This document shows, piece by piece, positions 1 through 9,276 of a stretch of 64,000 nt of DNA; the first letter of the stretch is position 1; each line of letters begins with the position of its first letter. Position numbers and translations under genes: made by a program. The notes below the pieces were generated by a model, which ran no database searches, was not told the DNA's origin, and was given only the letters and a program-made list of their open reading frames with translations. The stretch covers positions 992,001 through 1,056,000 of the forward strand of contig NZ_LIPG01000001.1 in assembly GCF_001905505.1 (NCBI RefSeq), in the 5' to 3' direction. The DNA comes from Streptomyces sp. CB02058 (lineage in GTDB: Bacteria > Actinomycetota > Actinomycetes > Streptomycetales > Streptomycetaceae).

Positions 1-367
1 AGGGAGCCGGGATCGGGTGCCGGTCCAGCCGGACCGGACCACCGGGCAGCAGGGTGAGCCCGGCGATCCCCGACTCCTCCGTGGCCTCACGCAGGGCGGC
101 CGCCGCCAGGGTGCTGTCCCCCGGCTCGCAGTGCCCGCCCATCTGCAGCCACATCCGCAGCTTCCTGTGCAGGGTCAGCAGGACCCGGCCGCGCTCCGGG
201 TCGACGACCAGCGCGCTGGCCGTCAGATGCCCGGCTCCGCACGCCTTCCACATGCCGTCGGGGTGCGCCGCCAGGTGGTCCAGATACGTCAGCCGCAGCT
301 CGGACTGCTGCGCGTCGTCCCCGTCGTACTCCTTGAGTACGGAAACCGCGTCGTCGTACAGGCTCAC
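1..367 (-). CDS. NUDIX hydrolase, 3' end outside window
   Basis: The GTG at 367 starts VSLYDDAVSVLKEYDGDD and the frame stays open to the window edge, so the C terminus is missing. A NUDIX-box-like segment is visible (GGHCEPGD ... LREATEESGI). It is slightly off the canonical spacing, with Asp at the first acidic position and one extra residue before the REATEE helix. The family hydrolyses nucleoside-diphosphate-linked compounds; the substrate here cannot be told. The start overlaps the stop of the upstream metalloprotease as GTGA, so the two are probably co-translated. Confidence 0.85.
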   Translation of the reverse strand, partial: MSLYDDAVSVLKEYDGDDAQQSELRLTYLDHLAAHPDGMWKACGAGHLTASALVVDPERGRVLLTLHRKLRMWLQMGGHCEPGDSTLAAAALREATEESGIAGLTLLPGGPVRLDRHPIPAP

Positions 368-1812
368 CGGTCGGAATCGCCCTTGCCGTCACCCTTGGAG
401 CCGTCCCCGGGCTCGTCCTCGCTCCGCTCCTCGGCGGCCGGCTGCTGAGTGCCCTTCGCCGCCTCGCCGAGCATCTTGTCCAGCTCCGAGAAGTCCAGCT
501 GCTCGTGGTGGACGAAGCCGTCCGGGTCGTCCAGGTCCTGGGCCGTCGGAAGCATGTCCGGGTGGCCCCAGAGCCCGTCCCGGCCGTCGACGCCCCGGGC
601 GTCCGTGAGCGAGGCCCACAGGCGCGACGCGTCCCGCAGCCGGCGCGGACGCAGCTGGAGCCCGATGAGGGTGGCGAAGGTCTGCTCGGCGGGACCGCCG
701 GTCGCACGGCGCCTGCGCATCGTCTCGCGCAGCGCGTCCGCCGAGGTCAGCCGGGACTTCGCGGCCTCGTGCACCACCGCGTCCACCCAGCCCTCGACCA
801 GGGCGAGAGCGGTCTCCAGACGGGCCAGCGACGCCTTCTGCTCGGGAGTGTCCTCCGGCTGGAACATGCCCTGCTGAAGCGCGTCCTGCAACTGCTCGGG
901 CTGCGACGGGTCGAACTGACCGACGACGTCCTCGAGCTTGCTGGTGTCGACCTTGATGCCGCGCGCATAGGCCTCGACCGCGCCGAAGAGATGCGAGCGC
1001 AGCCACGGGACGTGGGCGAAGAGCCGCTGGTGGGCCGCCTCGCGCAGCGCCAGATACAGCCGCACCTCGTCCTGCGGCACGCTCAGGTCCTTGCCGAACC
1101 GCTCGACGTTCAGCGGAAGCAGCGCCGCCTTGCCGGCCGGACCGAGCGGAAGACCGATGTCGGTCGAGCCGACGACCTCGCCCGCGAGGACGCCCACGGC
1201 CTGCCCGATCTGCTGGCCGAACATGGCACCGCCCATCGAGCGCATCATGCCGATCAGCGGGCCCGCCATGGCCTGCATCTCCTCCGGCAGGACATCACCC
1301 ATGGCCAGTCCGACGCGCTCGGCCACCGGGTCGACCAGCTGCTGCCAGGCCGGCAGCGAGGCCTCGACCCACTCGGCGCGGCTCCACGCCACCGTCGAGA
1401 CGGAACCGGAGGGGAGCGACGTCACACCGTCGAGCCAGAGGTCGGCGAGCCGCAGCGCCTCGTCGACGGAGGACCGCTCCGAGGGGCCGACGCTCGCGTC
1501 CTTGCTTCCGTCCGCGGTGCCCTGCGACACCGTCTGGCGGGCGATCTGCTTGGCCATGTCCCAGTTGACCGGCCCGCCCTCGTAGCTCAGCATCTGGCCG
1601 AGCTGCTGGAAGGCCGCACCCAGGTCGTTCGGGTTCATCGAGCCGAACATCGCCGCGAACGGGTTGTCGCCGCCCGCGCCCGGCCCGAAGCCGAACGGGT
1701 TCGCCGGCCCGCCCGAGCCCTGCCCAGCACCGGTGGGGTCCTTCTTCTTGCCTTCGTCGCCGTCTTCCGGCTCCTCCGGCGGAAGGCCGAATCCGAATGG
1801 GGTGTCACTCAC
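364..1812 (-). CDS. zinc-dependent metalloprotease (DUF2342 / TIGR03624 family)
   Basis: 482 residues starting MSDTPFGFGL. The first 70 residues are Gly/Pro/Asp-rich and look disordered. A helical domain follows, with a REAAHQRLFAHVPW segment near residue 260 that resembles the His-containing metal motif of this actinobacterial family, and a Gln/Glu-rich C-terminal part with an acidic Ser/Glu/Gly tail. There is no signal peptide, so it should be cytoplasmic. Members are annotated as zinc-dependent metalloproteases or putative hydrolases; the substrate is unknown. The first gene of a two-gene unit with the NUDIX gene (4-base overlap). Confidence 0.85.
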   Translation of the reverse strand: MSDTPFGFGLPPEEPEDGDEGKKKDPTGAGQGSGGPANPFGFGPGAGGDNPFAAMFGSMNPNDLGAAFQQLGQMLSYEGGPVNWDMAKQIARQTVSQGTADGSKDASVGPSERSSVDEALRLADLWLDGVTSLPSGSVSTVAWSRAEWVEASLPAWQQLVDPVAERVGLAMGDVLPEEMQAMAGPLIGMMRSMGGAMFGQQIGQAVGVLAGEVVGSTDIGLPLGPAGKAALLPLNVERFGKDLSVPQDEVRLYLALREAAHQRLFAHVPWLRSHLFGAVEAYARGIKVDTSKLEDVVGQFDPSQPEQLQDALQQGMFQPEDTPEQKASLARLETALALVEGWVDAVVHEAAKSRLTSADALRETMRRRRATGGPAEQTFATLIGLQLRPRRLRDASRLWASLTDARGVDGRDGLWGHPDMLPTAQDLDDPDGFVHHEQLDFSELDKMLGEAAKGTQQPAAEERSEDEPGDGSKGDGKGDSDR

Positions 1813-2003
1813 GGGTTTCCTCGGCTCGTAGGGCCGCCGGCTCGAACCGACGGCGACTGCCCGACATCACCATCCAGCGTAGACACCAAAGACCGCTTGG
1901 GGCCTCAGTGCTCCGCCGGCTCCCGGCCTGCGGCAGGATGGACGCCACCTGGTACGTACGCGTCATTCGGGTACGTACTGAAGACAACCGCTGGAGACGC
2001 CCG

Positions 2004-3146
2004 GTGAGTTCCCCAGATCCGCAGGTTCGCGCAGCGCGAAACCTGGCCGACCCCTCGCCCGAAAGCAAGCCCACGAAAAAAAGTCCCAGAAGCCGCGGCC
2101 CCGTCGTTGCGGTCACCGGTGCCGCGACCGGCGTCGGTGAGCTGCTCACCGCCCATCTCGCCGCATCCGACGAGATCAAGCAGGTCATCGCCATCGACGA
2201 GCGCCGGGGGGACGTCTCCGAGGCGACCTGGCACATCCTGGACGTACGGGACCCCGCCATCGCCGAGAAGCTGCGCGGCGCGGACGTCGTCGTGCACCTG
2301 GCGCTCGACCTCGACCTGGAGACCGACCCCGCCGCCCGTACCGCGTACAACGTACGCGGTACGCAGACCGTGCTGACGGCCGCCGCCGCCGTGGGCGTCC
2401 ACCGGGTCGTGCTCTGCACCTCGGCGATGGTCTACGGAGCCCTGCCCGACAACGACATCCCGCTCTCCGAGGACGCCGAGCTGCGGGCCACGGCCGAGGC
2501 CACCGGCGTCGGCGACCTGCTGGAGATCGAACGGCTCGGCCGCCGCGCGCCCCGCGCCCACCCCGGTCTCAACGTCACGGTGGTGCGCCCCACGGTCCTG
2601 GTCGGGAACACGGACACGGCACTCACCCGCTACTTCGAGTCGCCCAGGCTCCTGGTCGTCGCCGGTTCCCGCCCGGCGTGGCAGTTCTGCCACGTCGACG
2701 ACCTGGTGACTGCCCTGGAGTACGCGGCCCTGGAGAAGATCGAGGGCGAGTTCGCGGTCGGCTGCGACGGCTGGCTCGAGCAGGAGGAGGTGGAGGAGCT
2801 CTCGGGCGTACGCCGCATGGAGCTGCCGTCCGCCGTCGCCCTCGGCGCCGCCGCCAGGCTGCACCGGATCGGCCTCACCCCCTCACCGGCGGGCGATCTC
2901 GCCTACACCATGCACCCCTGGGTCGTCAGCGTGAGCAGGCTGCACGACGTCGGATGGCGTCCCCGGTGGACCAACGAGGAGGTGCTCGCAGCCCTCCTCG
3001 AAGAGGTCGAGGGGCGCCACACCGTCGCGGGCCGCCGGCTCGGCCGCAAGGACGCCACCGCCGCGGGTGCCGCGGGGGCCACGGTCGCACTGCTCGGCAC
3101 GGCGGCGCTGGTCAGGCGGGCCCGCAAGGCACGCCGCCGCTTCTAG
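2004..3146 (+). CDS. atypical NAD-dependent epimerase/SDR with C-terminal membrane tail
   Basis: About 380 residues from the GTG at 2004, chosen because GGAG lies about 8 bases upstream and the first 35 residues upstream of the fold are already Pro/Ser/Lys-rich. The dinucleotide loop is VTGAATGVGELL near residue 37. The extended-SDR pattern continues with DVVVHLALDLD and TSAMVYGALP, but I do not see the usual catalytic YxxxK after the Ser strand. The C terminus has a hydrophobic Ala/Gly/Leu stretch followed by RRARKARRRF, suggesting membrane attachment. It is divergent from the metalloprotease. The fold is secure; the enzyme activity is not. Confidence 0.8.
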   Translation: MSSPDPQVRAARNLADPSPESKPTKKSPRSRGPVVAVTGAATGVGELLTAHLAASDEIKQVIAIDERRGDVSEATWHILDVRDPAIAEKLRGADVVVHLALDLDLETDPAARTAYNVRGTQTVLTAAAAVGVHRVVLCTSAMVYGALPDNDIPLSEDAELRATAEATGVGDLLEIERLGRRAPRAHPGLNVTVVRPTVLVGNTDTALTRYFESPRLLVVAGSRPAWQFCHVDDLVTALEYAALEKIEGEFAVGCDGWLEQEEVEELSGVRRMELPSAVALGAAARLHRIGLTPSPAGDLAYTMHPWVVSVSRLHDVGWRPRWTNEEVLAALLEEVEGRHTVAGRRLGRKDATAAGAAGATVALLGTAALVRRARKARRRF

Positions 3147-3258
3147 GAGGACCCCTCTCCCTTCCGACGCCCCCTGGTAGGAGGCTCCAAGCGGACCGGC
3201 GCGCCGCCGGTCGAAAACGCTATTCCGCGATGTCGGTGCCGTGCGGCACGATGGCCCC

Positions 3259-3720
<462 letters not shown>

Positions 3721-3847
3721 GCGCAAACCGCCCCGGGGGTCATCAGCCCCGATTTGCGTAACCCCACCCCTGCCACGAGCGTTGGTCCTGCACGTGGTTA
3801 ATCTTCTGATCGTCAGTTGCGGTCGCTCATGGGGTAGGGAGGTCGTG

Positions 3848-4018
3848 ATGGCAGCACTCGCTTGGCTCTTGATTCCGCTTATAGCTGCTCTTGGCGCGGC
3901 GATATGGGGCGGGTGGGCAGCCCGCAATCGAACGACCGGCGATGTCACCGAACTCGCCGGCTACGCCAGGTTCCGTGAGGCGATGGAGAAGTCGCACTCC
4001 GGTTCCGAGGCCGTCTGA
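3848..4018 (+). CDS. small single-span membrane protein
   Basis: 56 residues, MAALAWLLIPLIAALGAAIW then a short cytoplasmic tail (GGWAARNR ... SHSGSEAV). ATG 3848 is chosen because AGGGAGG ends five bases upstream; longer in-frame starts put the ribosome-binding site inside the gene. One N-terminal transmembrane helix is visible. Small proteins of this kind accompany the PDZ-protease gene in streptomycetes, as here. Function unknown. Confidence 0.75.
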   Translation: MAALAWLLIPLIAALGAAIWGGWAARNRTTGDVTELAGYARFREAMEKSHSGSEAV

Positions 4019-4201
4019 GACTCCGGCCGTCGTACGCAGTTGCCAATCCGGCACAGCGTCCGCTCTCCGTACGCGCGAGTACTCCGCGAGGCGAGCGAGC
4101 CGGCGACGCCCTTCCGGCCTCCCCGGGACACCCCGGATCCCCCTCCTCGTACGGACCGGCCCCGACGGTGCACTGACTGGCCCTTCCCGTACTGTCGTTC
4201 C

Positions 4202-5305
4202 ATGCCACGCCGCACCGCGACGATGCTCGCCTCGACCCTCATCCTGATCGCGCTGCTCTGCGCAGGCGTGCTGATCCCCGTGCCGTATTCGGAGATGTCC
4301 CCCGGCCCGACCGTGAACACCCTCGGTGACGCCCGCGGCGAGCCGGTGCTCCACATCAGTGGCCACAAGACGTATCCGACGTCCGGGAACCTCAACATGA
4401 CGACGGTCCGTGTCACCGGCGCGGAGTACGACATGAACATCGTCGAGGCGGTCTACGGCTGGCTGGCGCACGACAGCGTGATCGTGCCGCACGACACCCT
4501 CTACCCGGACGGCAAGACGGAGGAGGAGTCCACCCAGGAGAACGCCGAGGAGTTCAGCCAGTCCCAGGAGAGCGCCAAGGTCGCCGCCCTGGAGGAGCTG
4601 AAGATCCCCGTCACCTCCCGTGTGGTGGTCTCGACGGTCGTCAAGGACAGCGCCGCCGAAGGCGTCCTGCACGCGGGCGACGTGATCAAGGCAGTCGACG
4701 GTACGGCGGTGAAGCAGCCCGAGGACGTCGCGAAGCTGGTCACGAAGCACAAGCCCGGCGAGGACGTCGTCTTCACCGTCATCCCCGCCAAGACCGCGGC
4801 CGCCGCCGAGAAGGCCGGCAAGGAGCCCGAGGGCTCCCGTGACGTCACCCTCACCACACGGAAGGCCGTGGACCCCGCCAACCCCTCTGAGGACCGGGCG
4901 ATCGTCGGCATCCAGGCGGGGACGGACCACACGTTCCCGTTCGAGATCGACATCAAGCTCGCCGACGTCGGTGGCCCGAGCGCGGGGCTGATGTTCTCGC
5001 TCGGCATCATCGACAAGTTGACGCCCGGCAAGCTGACGGGCGGAAAGTTCATCGCCGGCACCGGAACGATCGACGACGACGGCGCGGTCGGTCCCATCGG
5101 CGGGATCAACATGAAGCTCGTCGGCGCACGGGACGCGGGCGCCCAGTACTTCCTGACGCCGGACGACAACTGCGCCGCCGCGGCGTCCGACACTCCGAGC
5201 GGTCTCACCCTGGTGCGGGTGAAGACCCTCGACGACGCGAAGAAGTCCCTGGACAAGATCCGCGCGGGGGACACGGCCGCACTGCCCAGCTGCTCGGCGA
5301 GCTGA
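4202..5305 (+). CDS. membrane-anchored PDZ / Lon-type serine protease (YlbL-like)
   Basis: About 367 residues from ATG 4202. An N-terminal signal anchor (MLASTLILIALLCAGVLIPV) is followed by an extracytoplasmic part, a PDZ domain around residues 140-210 (VVVSTVVKDSAAEGVLHAGD) and a Lon-type proteolytic domain. The Ser of DVGGPSAGL and the Lys of INMKLVGARDAG match the Lon Ser-Lys dyad. The protein should cleave substrates outside the membrane. It converges on the PPA1309 gene with about 20 bases between the stops. Confidence 0.87.
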   Translation: MPRRTATMLASTLILIALLCAGVLIPVPYSEMSPGPTVNTLGDARGEPVLHISGHKTYPTSGNLNMTTVRVTGAEYDMNIVEAVYGWLAHDSVIVPHDTLYPDGKTEEESTQENAEEFSQSQESAKVAALEELKIPVTSRVVVSTVVKDSAAEGVLHAGDVIKAVDGTAVKQPEDVAKLVTKHKPGEDVVFTVIPAKTAAAAEKAGKEPEGSRDVTLTTRKAVDPANPSEDRAIVGIQAGTDHTFPFEIDIKLADVGGPSAGLMFSLGIIDKLTPGKLTGGKFIAGTGTIDDDGAVGPIGGINMKLVGARDAGAQYFLTPDDNCAAAASDTPSGLTLVRVKTLDDAKKSLDKIRAGDTAALPSCSAS

Positions 5306-5326
5306 GGCCGGCCCCCGCCGCGAGGG

Positions 5327-5896
5327 TCAGGACTCGAAGGTGGCCGCGAGCGCGTCGGCCAGCCCCGGGACCAGCCCCGCACCGGTCAGGACCTCCGTGG
5401 GGGAGTCCTTCTCCCGCAGCCGGACGGCGGAGTCCCGGGCCCCGTCCCGGAGCACGGCCACGGTCATCCGGACCTCCTGGCGGTCCGGGTGCTCGGCGAC
5501 CCACTTGGTCAGCTGGGCATCGCTGAGACCCTCGGGCACGGAAGCCTCGGCGGACGGCGGCAGCATCATCCGTTCCACGGTCATGGCGCAGCCGACGACG
5601 GCGTCCGGCCACGCGATCGTGGCGAGGAATTCGTCCAGCGCGGTGCCGTCGGGGAGCTCCTCCTGCTCCACAGGGGTGAGGGTGGCGGTCGTGGAAGCGG
5701 CGTCGTCGAGGCCGAGCTGTGCGGCGAGGCCCGGCTCGTGGGCACGCAGCCGGGCTGTGTCGACCAGGGCGAACAGCCGGGCGGGCTGGTCCCAGCCGAG
5801 ACCTGCGGCGTAGGCGTCGATTTCGAGGACGGCGACGGTCAGTGGACTCGAGGCCATCGGGGGGCCTGAGGGGGAAACGTTGGGCATGCCCAACAT
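5327..5896 (-). CDS. PPA1309 family protein
   Basis: About 189 residues. Start ATG 5896 (MLGMPNVSP) follows GGAGG with four bases of spacing; ATG 5887 is an alternative. The segments AVLEIDAYAAGLGWDQPARL, FLATIAWPDAVVGCAM and RDSAVRLREKDSPTEV are typical of this actinobacterial family of unknown function. No membrane span or cofactor motif is visible. It is divergent from the UPF0182 gene. Confidence 0.8.
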   Translation of the reverse strand: MLGMPNVSPSGPPMASSPLTVAVLEIDAYAAGLGWDQPARLFALVDTARLRAHEPGLAAQLGLDDAASTTATLTPVEQEELPDGTALDEFLATIAWPDAVVGCAMTVERMMLPPSAEASVPEGLSDAQLTKWVAEHPDRQEVRMTVAVLRDGARDSAVRLREKDSPTEVLTGAGLVPGLADALAATFES

Positions 5897-6011
5897 CCTG
5901 CCTCCTTCCGCCCCGGTAACGGGAACTAGGTAAAGCCTCAGTAAGTTGCATAGGTGGGCTCTACGATCGCTGGGCCTGCACAACACGACCGCGAACTTCG
6001 AGGTGCGCACG

Positions 6012-8948
6012 TTGGCTTTCCAGATGCCGGACCGCGGCGGAGGCCCGACCGGGCCACGGATCAGAGTCGGCCGCCCGTCCCGGCGCGTCCGTACCCTGCT
6101 CATGACATTGGGCGTCCTGGCGGTTCTCGCCATGGCCTTCGTCATGTTCGCCGGGTTCTGGACGGACTGGCTCTGGTACAGGTCGGTCGCGTATTCGTCC
6201 GTCTTCACCACCACCCTGTGGACCAAGATCGGACTGTTCCTCGTCTTCGGACTGCTGATGGCCGTGGCCATCGGTGTGAACATCTGGCTCGCGCACCGGC
6301 TCAGGCCGCCGCTGAGCGCGATGTCCCTGGAGCAGCAGAGCCTGGACCGCTACCGGATGAGCGTCGCCCCGTATAAGAAGTGGGTGCTGCTCGCGATCAC
6401 CGCGCTCGTCGGACTGATCGCCGGCGCCTCCGCGTCGGGCCAGTGGCGCACATGGCTCATGTACGTCAACGGCGTGCCGTTCGGGCAGAAGGACCCCCAG
6501 TTCAAGCTGGACGTGTCCTTCTACGCCTTCGACCTGCCGTGGTACCGCTTCCTGCTCGGGTTCGGCTTCGCGGCCGTCGTGCTGTCGCTGATCGCCGCGG
6601 CCGTCACCCACTACCTGTACGGCGGGCTGAGGGTCACGAGCCCCGGTGCGCGGGCCACGGGGGCGGCCACAGGCCACCTCTCCGTGCTGCTCGGCAGCTT
6701 CGTCTCGCTGAAGGCCGTGGCCTACTGGCTCGACCGATACGGCCTGGCCGTGAAGTCCAGCGACTTCAAGGCCACGGACAACTGGACGGGCCTGCGCTAC
6801 GTCGACGCCAACGCCTACCTGCCGGCGAAGACGATCCTGTTCTGCATCGCCGTGATCTGCGCCGTGCTGTTCTTCGCGACGCTCTGGCGCCGCACCTGGC
6901 AGCTGCCGGTGATCGGCTTCGGGCTGATGGTGCTGTCGGCGATCCTGATCGGCGGGCTCTACCCGGCGATCGTGCAGAAGTTCCAGGTCCAGCCCAACGA
7001 GCAGGCCAAGGAAGCGGCGTTCATCCAGAAGAACATCGACGCGACACGTGATGCCTACGACATCGACGACGCGCAGGTGGACGACTACTCCGGCAAGAGC
7101 ACGACGACCGACGCGGCCAAGCTGCGCACCTCCGCGAACGAGGCCGCGAGCTACCGGGTGATGGACCCGAACGTCGTCTCCCCGGCCTTCCAGCAGCTCC
7201 AGCAGAGGAGGAACTACTACCAGTTCCCCAAGACGCTGGACGTCGACCGCTACAAGGGCGAGGACGGCAAGGAGCAGGACACCGTCATCGGCCTGCGCGA
7301 GCTCAACCTCGACGGCCTCCCCAAGCGGAACTGGATCAACGACCACTTCACGTACACCCACGGCTACGGCGCCATCGCGGCCCGGGGCACCACGACGGGC
7401 ACCAACCCGTCGGGGTCCCCGGACTTCACGGAGTCGGGTCTGCCGACCACCGGAGAGCTGGGGGAGTACGAGCAGCGGATCTACTACGGCGAGAAGACCG
7501 AGCAGTACTCCATCGTCGGCGGGCCCCAGAAGGAGCTCGACTACGAGGAGGACGGCGAGAAGACCACCAGCTACAAGGGCGACAGCGGGGTCAGTCTCTC
7601 CAACGCCTTCAACCGCGCCGCCTACGCGGTGTCCATGAGCGAGCCGCAGATCCTGTACTCGGGGGCCATCGGCGAGGGATCGCGCATCCTGTACAACCGG
7701 ACACCCAAGGAGCGCGTCGAGGCGGTCGCCCCCTGGCTGACCATCGACGGCGACGCCTATCCGGCGGTCGTCGGCAAGCGCATCCAGTGGGTCGTCGACG
7801 CGTACACCACGACCAACGGCTACCCGTACGCCTCGCGTACGACGCTCGGTGACACCACGGCCGACTCGCTGACCACCAACCAGCGCGCGGTCGTCGCCCA
7901 GCAGAACCAGGTCAACTACATCCGCAACTCGGTGAAGGCAACCGTCGACGCCTACACCGGCAAGGTCACGCTCTACGAGTGGGACACCGAGGACCCGGTG
8001 CTCAAGACGTGGCGCAAGGCCTTCCCGGGGACCGTGAAGTCCCGGGGCGACATCCCGCAGGACCTGATGGACCACCTGCGGTACCCGCAGGACCTGTTCA
8101 AGGTCCAGCGGGAGCTCCTCACGCGCTACCACGTCGAGGACCCCGCGCAGTTCTACAGCGGCAGTGACGCCTGGCAGGTGCCGGACGACCCGACCAACAA
8201 GGAGCCCGGGGCCGTCCCGCCGTACTACCTGAGCATGAAGATGCCGGGTCAGGACACCCAGAAGTTCTCACTGACCACGACGTTCACACCGAGAGGACGG
8301 CCCAACCTCGGGGCGTTCATGGCGGTGGACGCGGACGCGGCCAGCAAGGACTACGGCACGATAAGGCTCCTGAGAGTCACCACCACGGTGAAGGGCCCGG
8401 GCCAGGTGCAGAGTGAGCTCAACGGCAACGACGACGTCGCCGAGTTCGTGAGAAACCTCAAGGGCACCGACTCCGACATCGAGTACGGCAACCTGCTGAC
8501 GGTGCCGCTCGACGGGGGCTTCCTCTACATCGAGCCGGTCTACACACGCGGTGGCACGCAGAACTACCCGCTGCTGCGCAAGGTGGCCGCCTCGTACGGG
8601 TCGAAGATCGTCTTCGAGAACAGTCTCGGGGAGGCGCTCAACGCGGTCTTCGGGGTCGAGGGATCCGACCCGACCACGCCACCGACGGAGCCGGACGAGC
8701 CGCCGGGTGACACCACGGAGCCGCCGGCCACCGGGGACGCCGCTCTCAAGAAGGCCATCGCGGACGCCCAGAAGGCGTACACGGCGGGCGAGACGGCACT
8801 CAAGGAGCAGGACTGGGAGGCCTACGGCAAGGCCCAGGCCGACCTCCAGGAGGCGCTGGAGCGGGCCGCCGCGGCCCAGCCGAAGGCGGGCAGCTCCTCG
8901 GACACCGAGGGCGCGACCGAGCCGGAGGGCGCCGACCAGGGAAGCTGA
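6012..8948 (+). CDS. UPF0182 family large membrane protein
   Basis: About 978 residues from TTG 6012 ([11 protein letters not shown]), preferred because GAGG sits eight bases upstream; an ATG at 5946 is in frame but poorly placed. The first 340 residues hold about seven transmembrane helices with the family pattern [15 protein letters not shown] large extracytoplasmic domain follows, rich in Tyr and Gly with repeated TTxG and YxYxSR patches. The C-terminal 100 residues are an acidic Pro/Thr linker and an Ala/Glu/Lys coiled-coil-like tail. Conserved in actinobacteria; function unknown. Confidence 0.88.
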   Translation: MAFQMPDRGGGPTGPRIRVGRPSRRVRTLLMTLGVLAVLAMAFVMFAGFWTDWLWYRSVAYSSVFTTTLWTKIGLFLVFGLLMAVAIGVNIWLAHRLRPPLSAMSLEQQSLDRYRMSVAPYKKWVLLAITALVGLIAGASASGQWRTWLMYVNGVPFGQKDPQFKLDVSFYAFDLPWYRFLLGFGFAAVVLSLIAAAVTHYLYGGLRVTSPGARATGAATGHLSVLLGSFVSLKAVAYWLDRYGLAVKSSDFKATDNWTGLRYVDANAYLPAKTILFCIAVICAVLFFATLWRRTWQLPVIGFGLMVLSAILIGGLYPAIVQKFQVQPNEQAKEAAFIQKNIDATRDAYDIDDAQVDDYSGKSTTTDAAKLRTSANEAASYRVMDPNVVSPAFQQLQQRRNYYQFPKTLDVDRYKGEDGKEQDTVIGLRELNLDGLPKRNWINDHFTYTHGYGAIAARGTTTGTNPSGSPDFTESGLPTTGELGEYEQRIYYGEKTEQYSIVGGPQKELDYEEDGEKTTSYKGDSGVSLSNAFNRAAYAVSMSEPQILYSGAIGEGSRILYNRTPKERVEAVAPWLTIDGDAYPAVVGKRIQWVVDAYTTTNGYPYASRTTLGDTTADSLTTNQRAVVAQQNQVNYIRNSVKATVDAYTGKVTLYEWDTEDPVLKTWRKAFPGTVKSRGDIPQDLMDHLRYPQDLFKVQRELLTRYHVEDPAQFYSGSDAWQVPDDPTNKEPGAVPPYYLSMKMPGQDTQKFSLTTTFTPRGRPNLGAFMAVDADAASKDYGTIRLLRVTTTVKGPGQVQSELNGNDDVAEFVRNLKGTDSDIEYGNLLTVPLDGGFLYIEPVYTRGGTQNYPLLRKVAASYGSKIVFENSLGEALNAVFGVEGSDPTTPPTEPDEPPGDTTEPPATGDAALKKAIADAQKAYTAGETALKEQDWEAYGKAQADLQEALERAAAAQPKAGSSSDTEGATEPEGADQGS

Positions 8949-8956
8949 GAAGAGCG

Positions 8957-8999
8957 CACCCCGCGTCGTGGTACGGTTTGAACACAACGACGCGGGGTG
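8957..8999. repeat. 13-bp perfect inverted repeat running into tRNA-fMet
   Basis: CACCCCGCGTCGT (8957-8969) is the exact reverse complement of ACGACGCGGGGTG (8987-8999), with 17 bases between. The right arm covers the first nine bases of the tRNA. The second tRNA copy at 11601 lacks the left arm. Confidence 0.8.
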
Positions 9000-9064
9000 G
9001 AGCAGCTCGGTAGCTCGCTGGGCTCATAACCCAGAGGTCGCAGGTTCAAATCCTGTCCCCGCTA
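8991..9064 (+). tRNA. initiator tRNA-fMet (CAT), copy 1
   Basis: A 74-base cloverleaf without encoded CCA. The acceptor strands CGCGGGG and CCCCGCT leave the first base unpaired, an initiator feature. The anticodon stem-loop CTGGG-CTCATAA-CCCAG carries the three G:C pairs typical of initiator tRNA, and the T loop is GTTCAAATC. The tRNA body is identical to the copy at 11601. Confidence 0.97.
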
Positions 9065-9073
9065 CTGAATGGT

Positions 9074-9105
9074 GAAGGCCCGGATCCTTTGAGATCCGGG
9101 CCTTC
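9074..9105 (+). terminator. terminator of tRNA-fMet copy 1
   Basis: A perfect 13-base-pair stem (GAAGGCCCGGATC with its complement) around a six-base loop CTTTGA, ten bases after the tRNA. There is no T tract, as usual for streptomycetes. Confidence 0.85.
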
Positions 9106-9276
9106 GTCATGTCGCGAGCCGTTTTCTCAAGTAGTCGGAGTGAAGTGCGGTTCGCGGGGCACGAGTTGAGCTCGGCCGTGTTTCACTTGTCTCTCTGTGG
9201 GCATGTCGACAAAACGCTGAAGTGACCTCACTGGGCGCGGTATACCAGGTGTACGCGGGTTGCAGGTGGTGCGACG

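Noticed and set aside
5961..8132. 723-codon antisense frame within the UPF0182 gene
   Set aside because: Composition is Val/Arg/Asp/Gly repeats without any fold; the opposite strand encodes a clear family protein with transmembrane helices.
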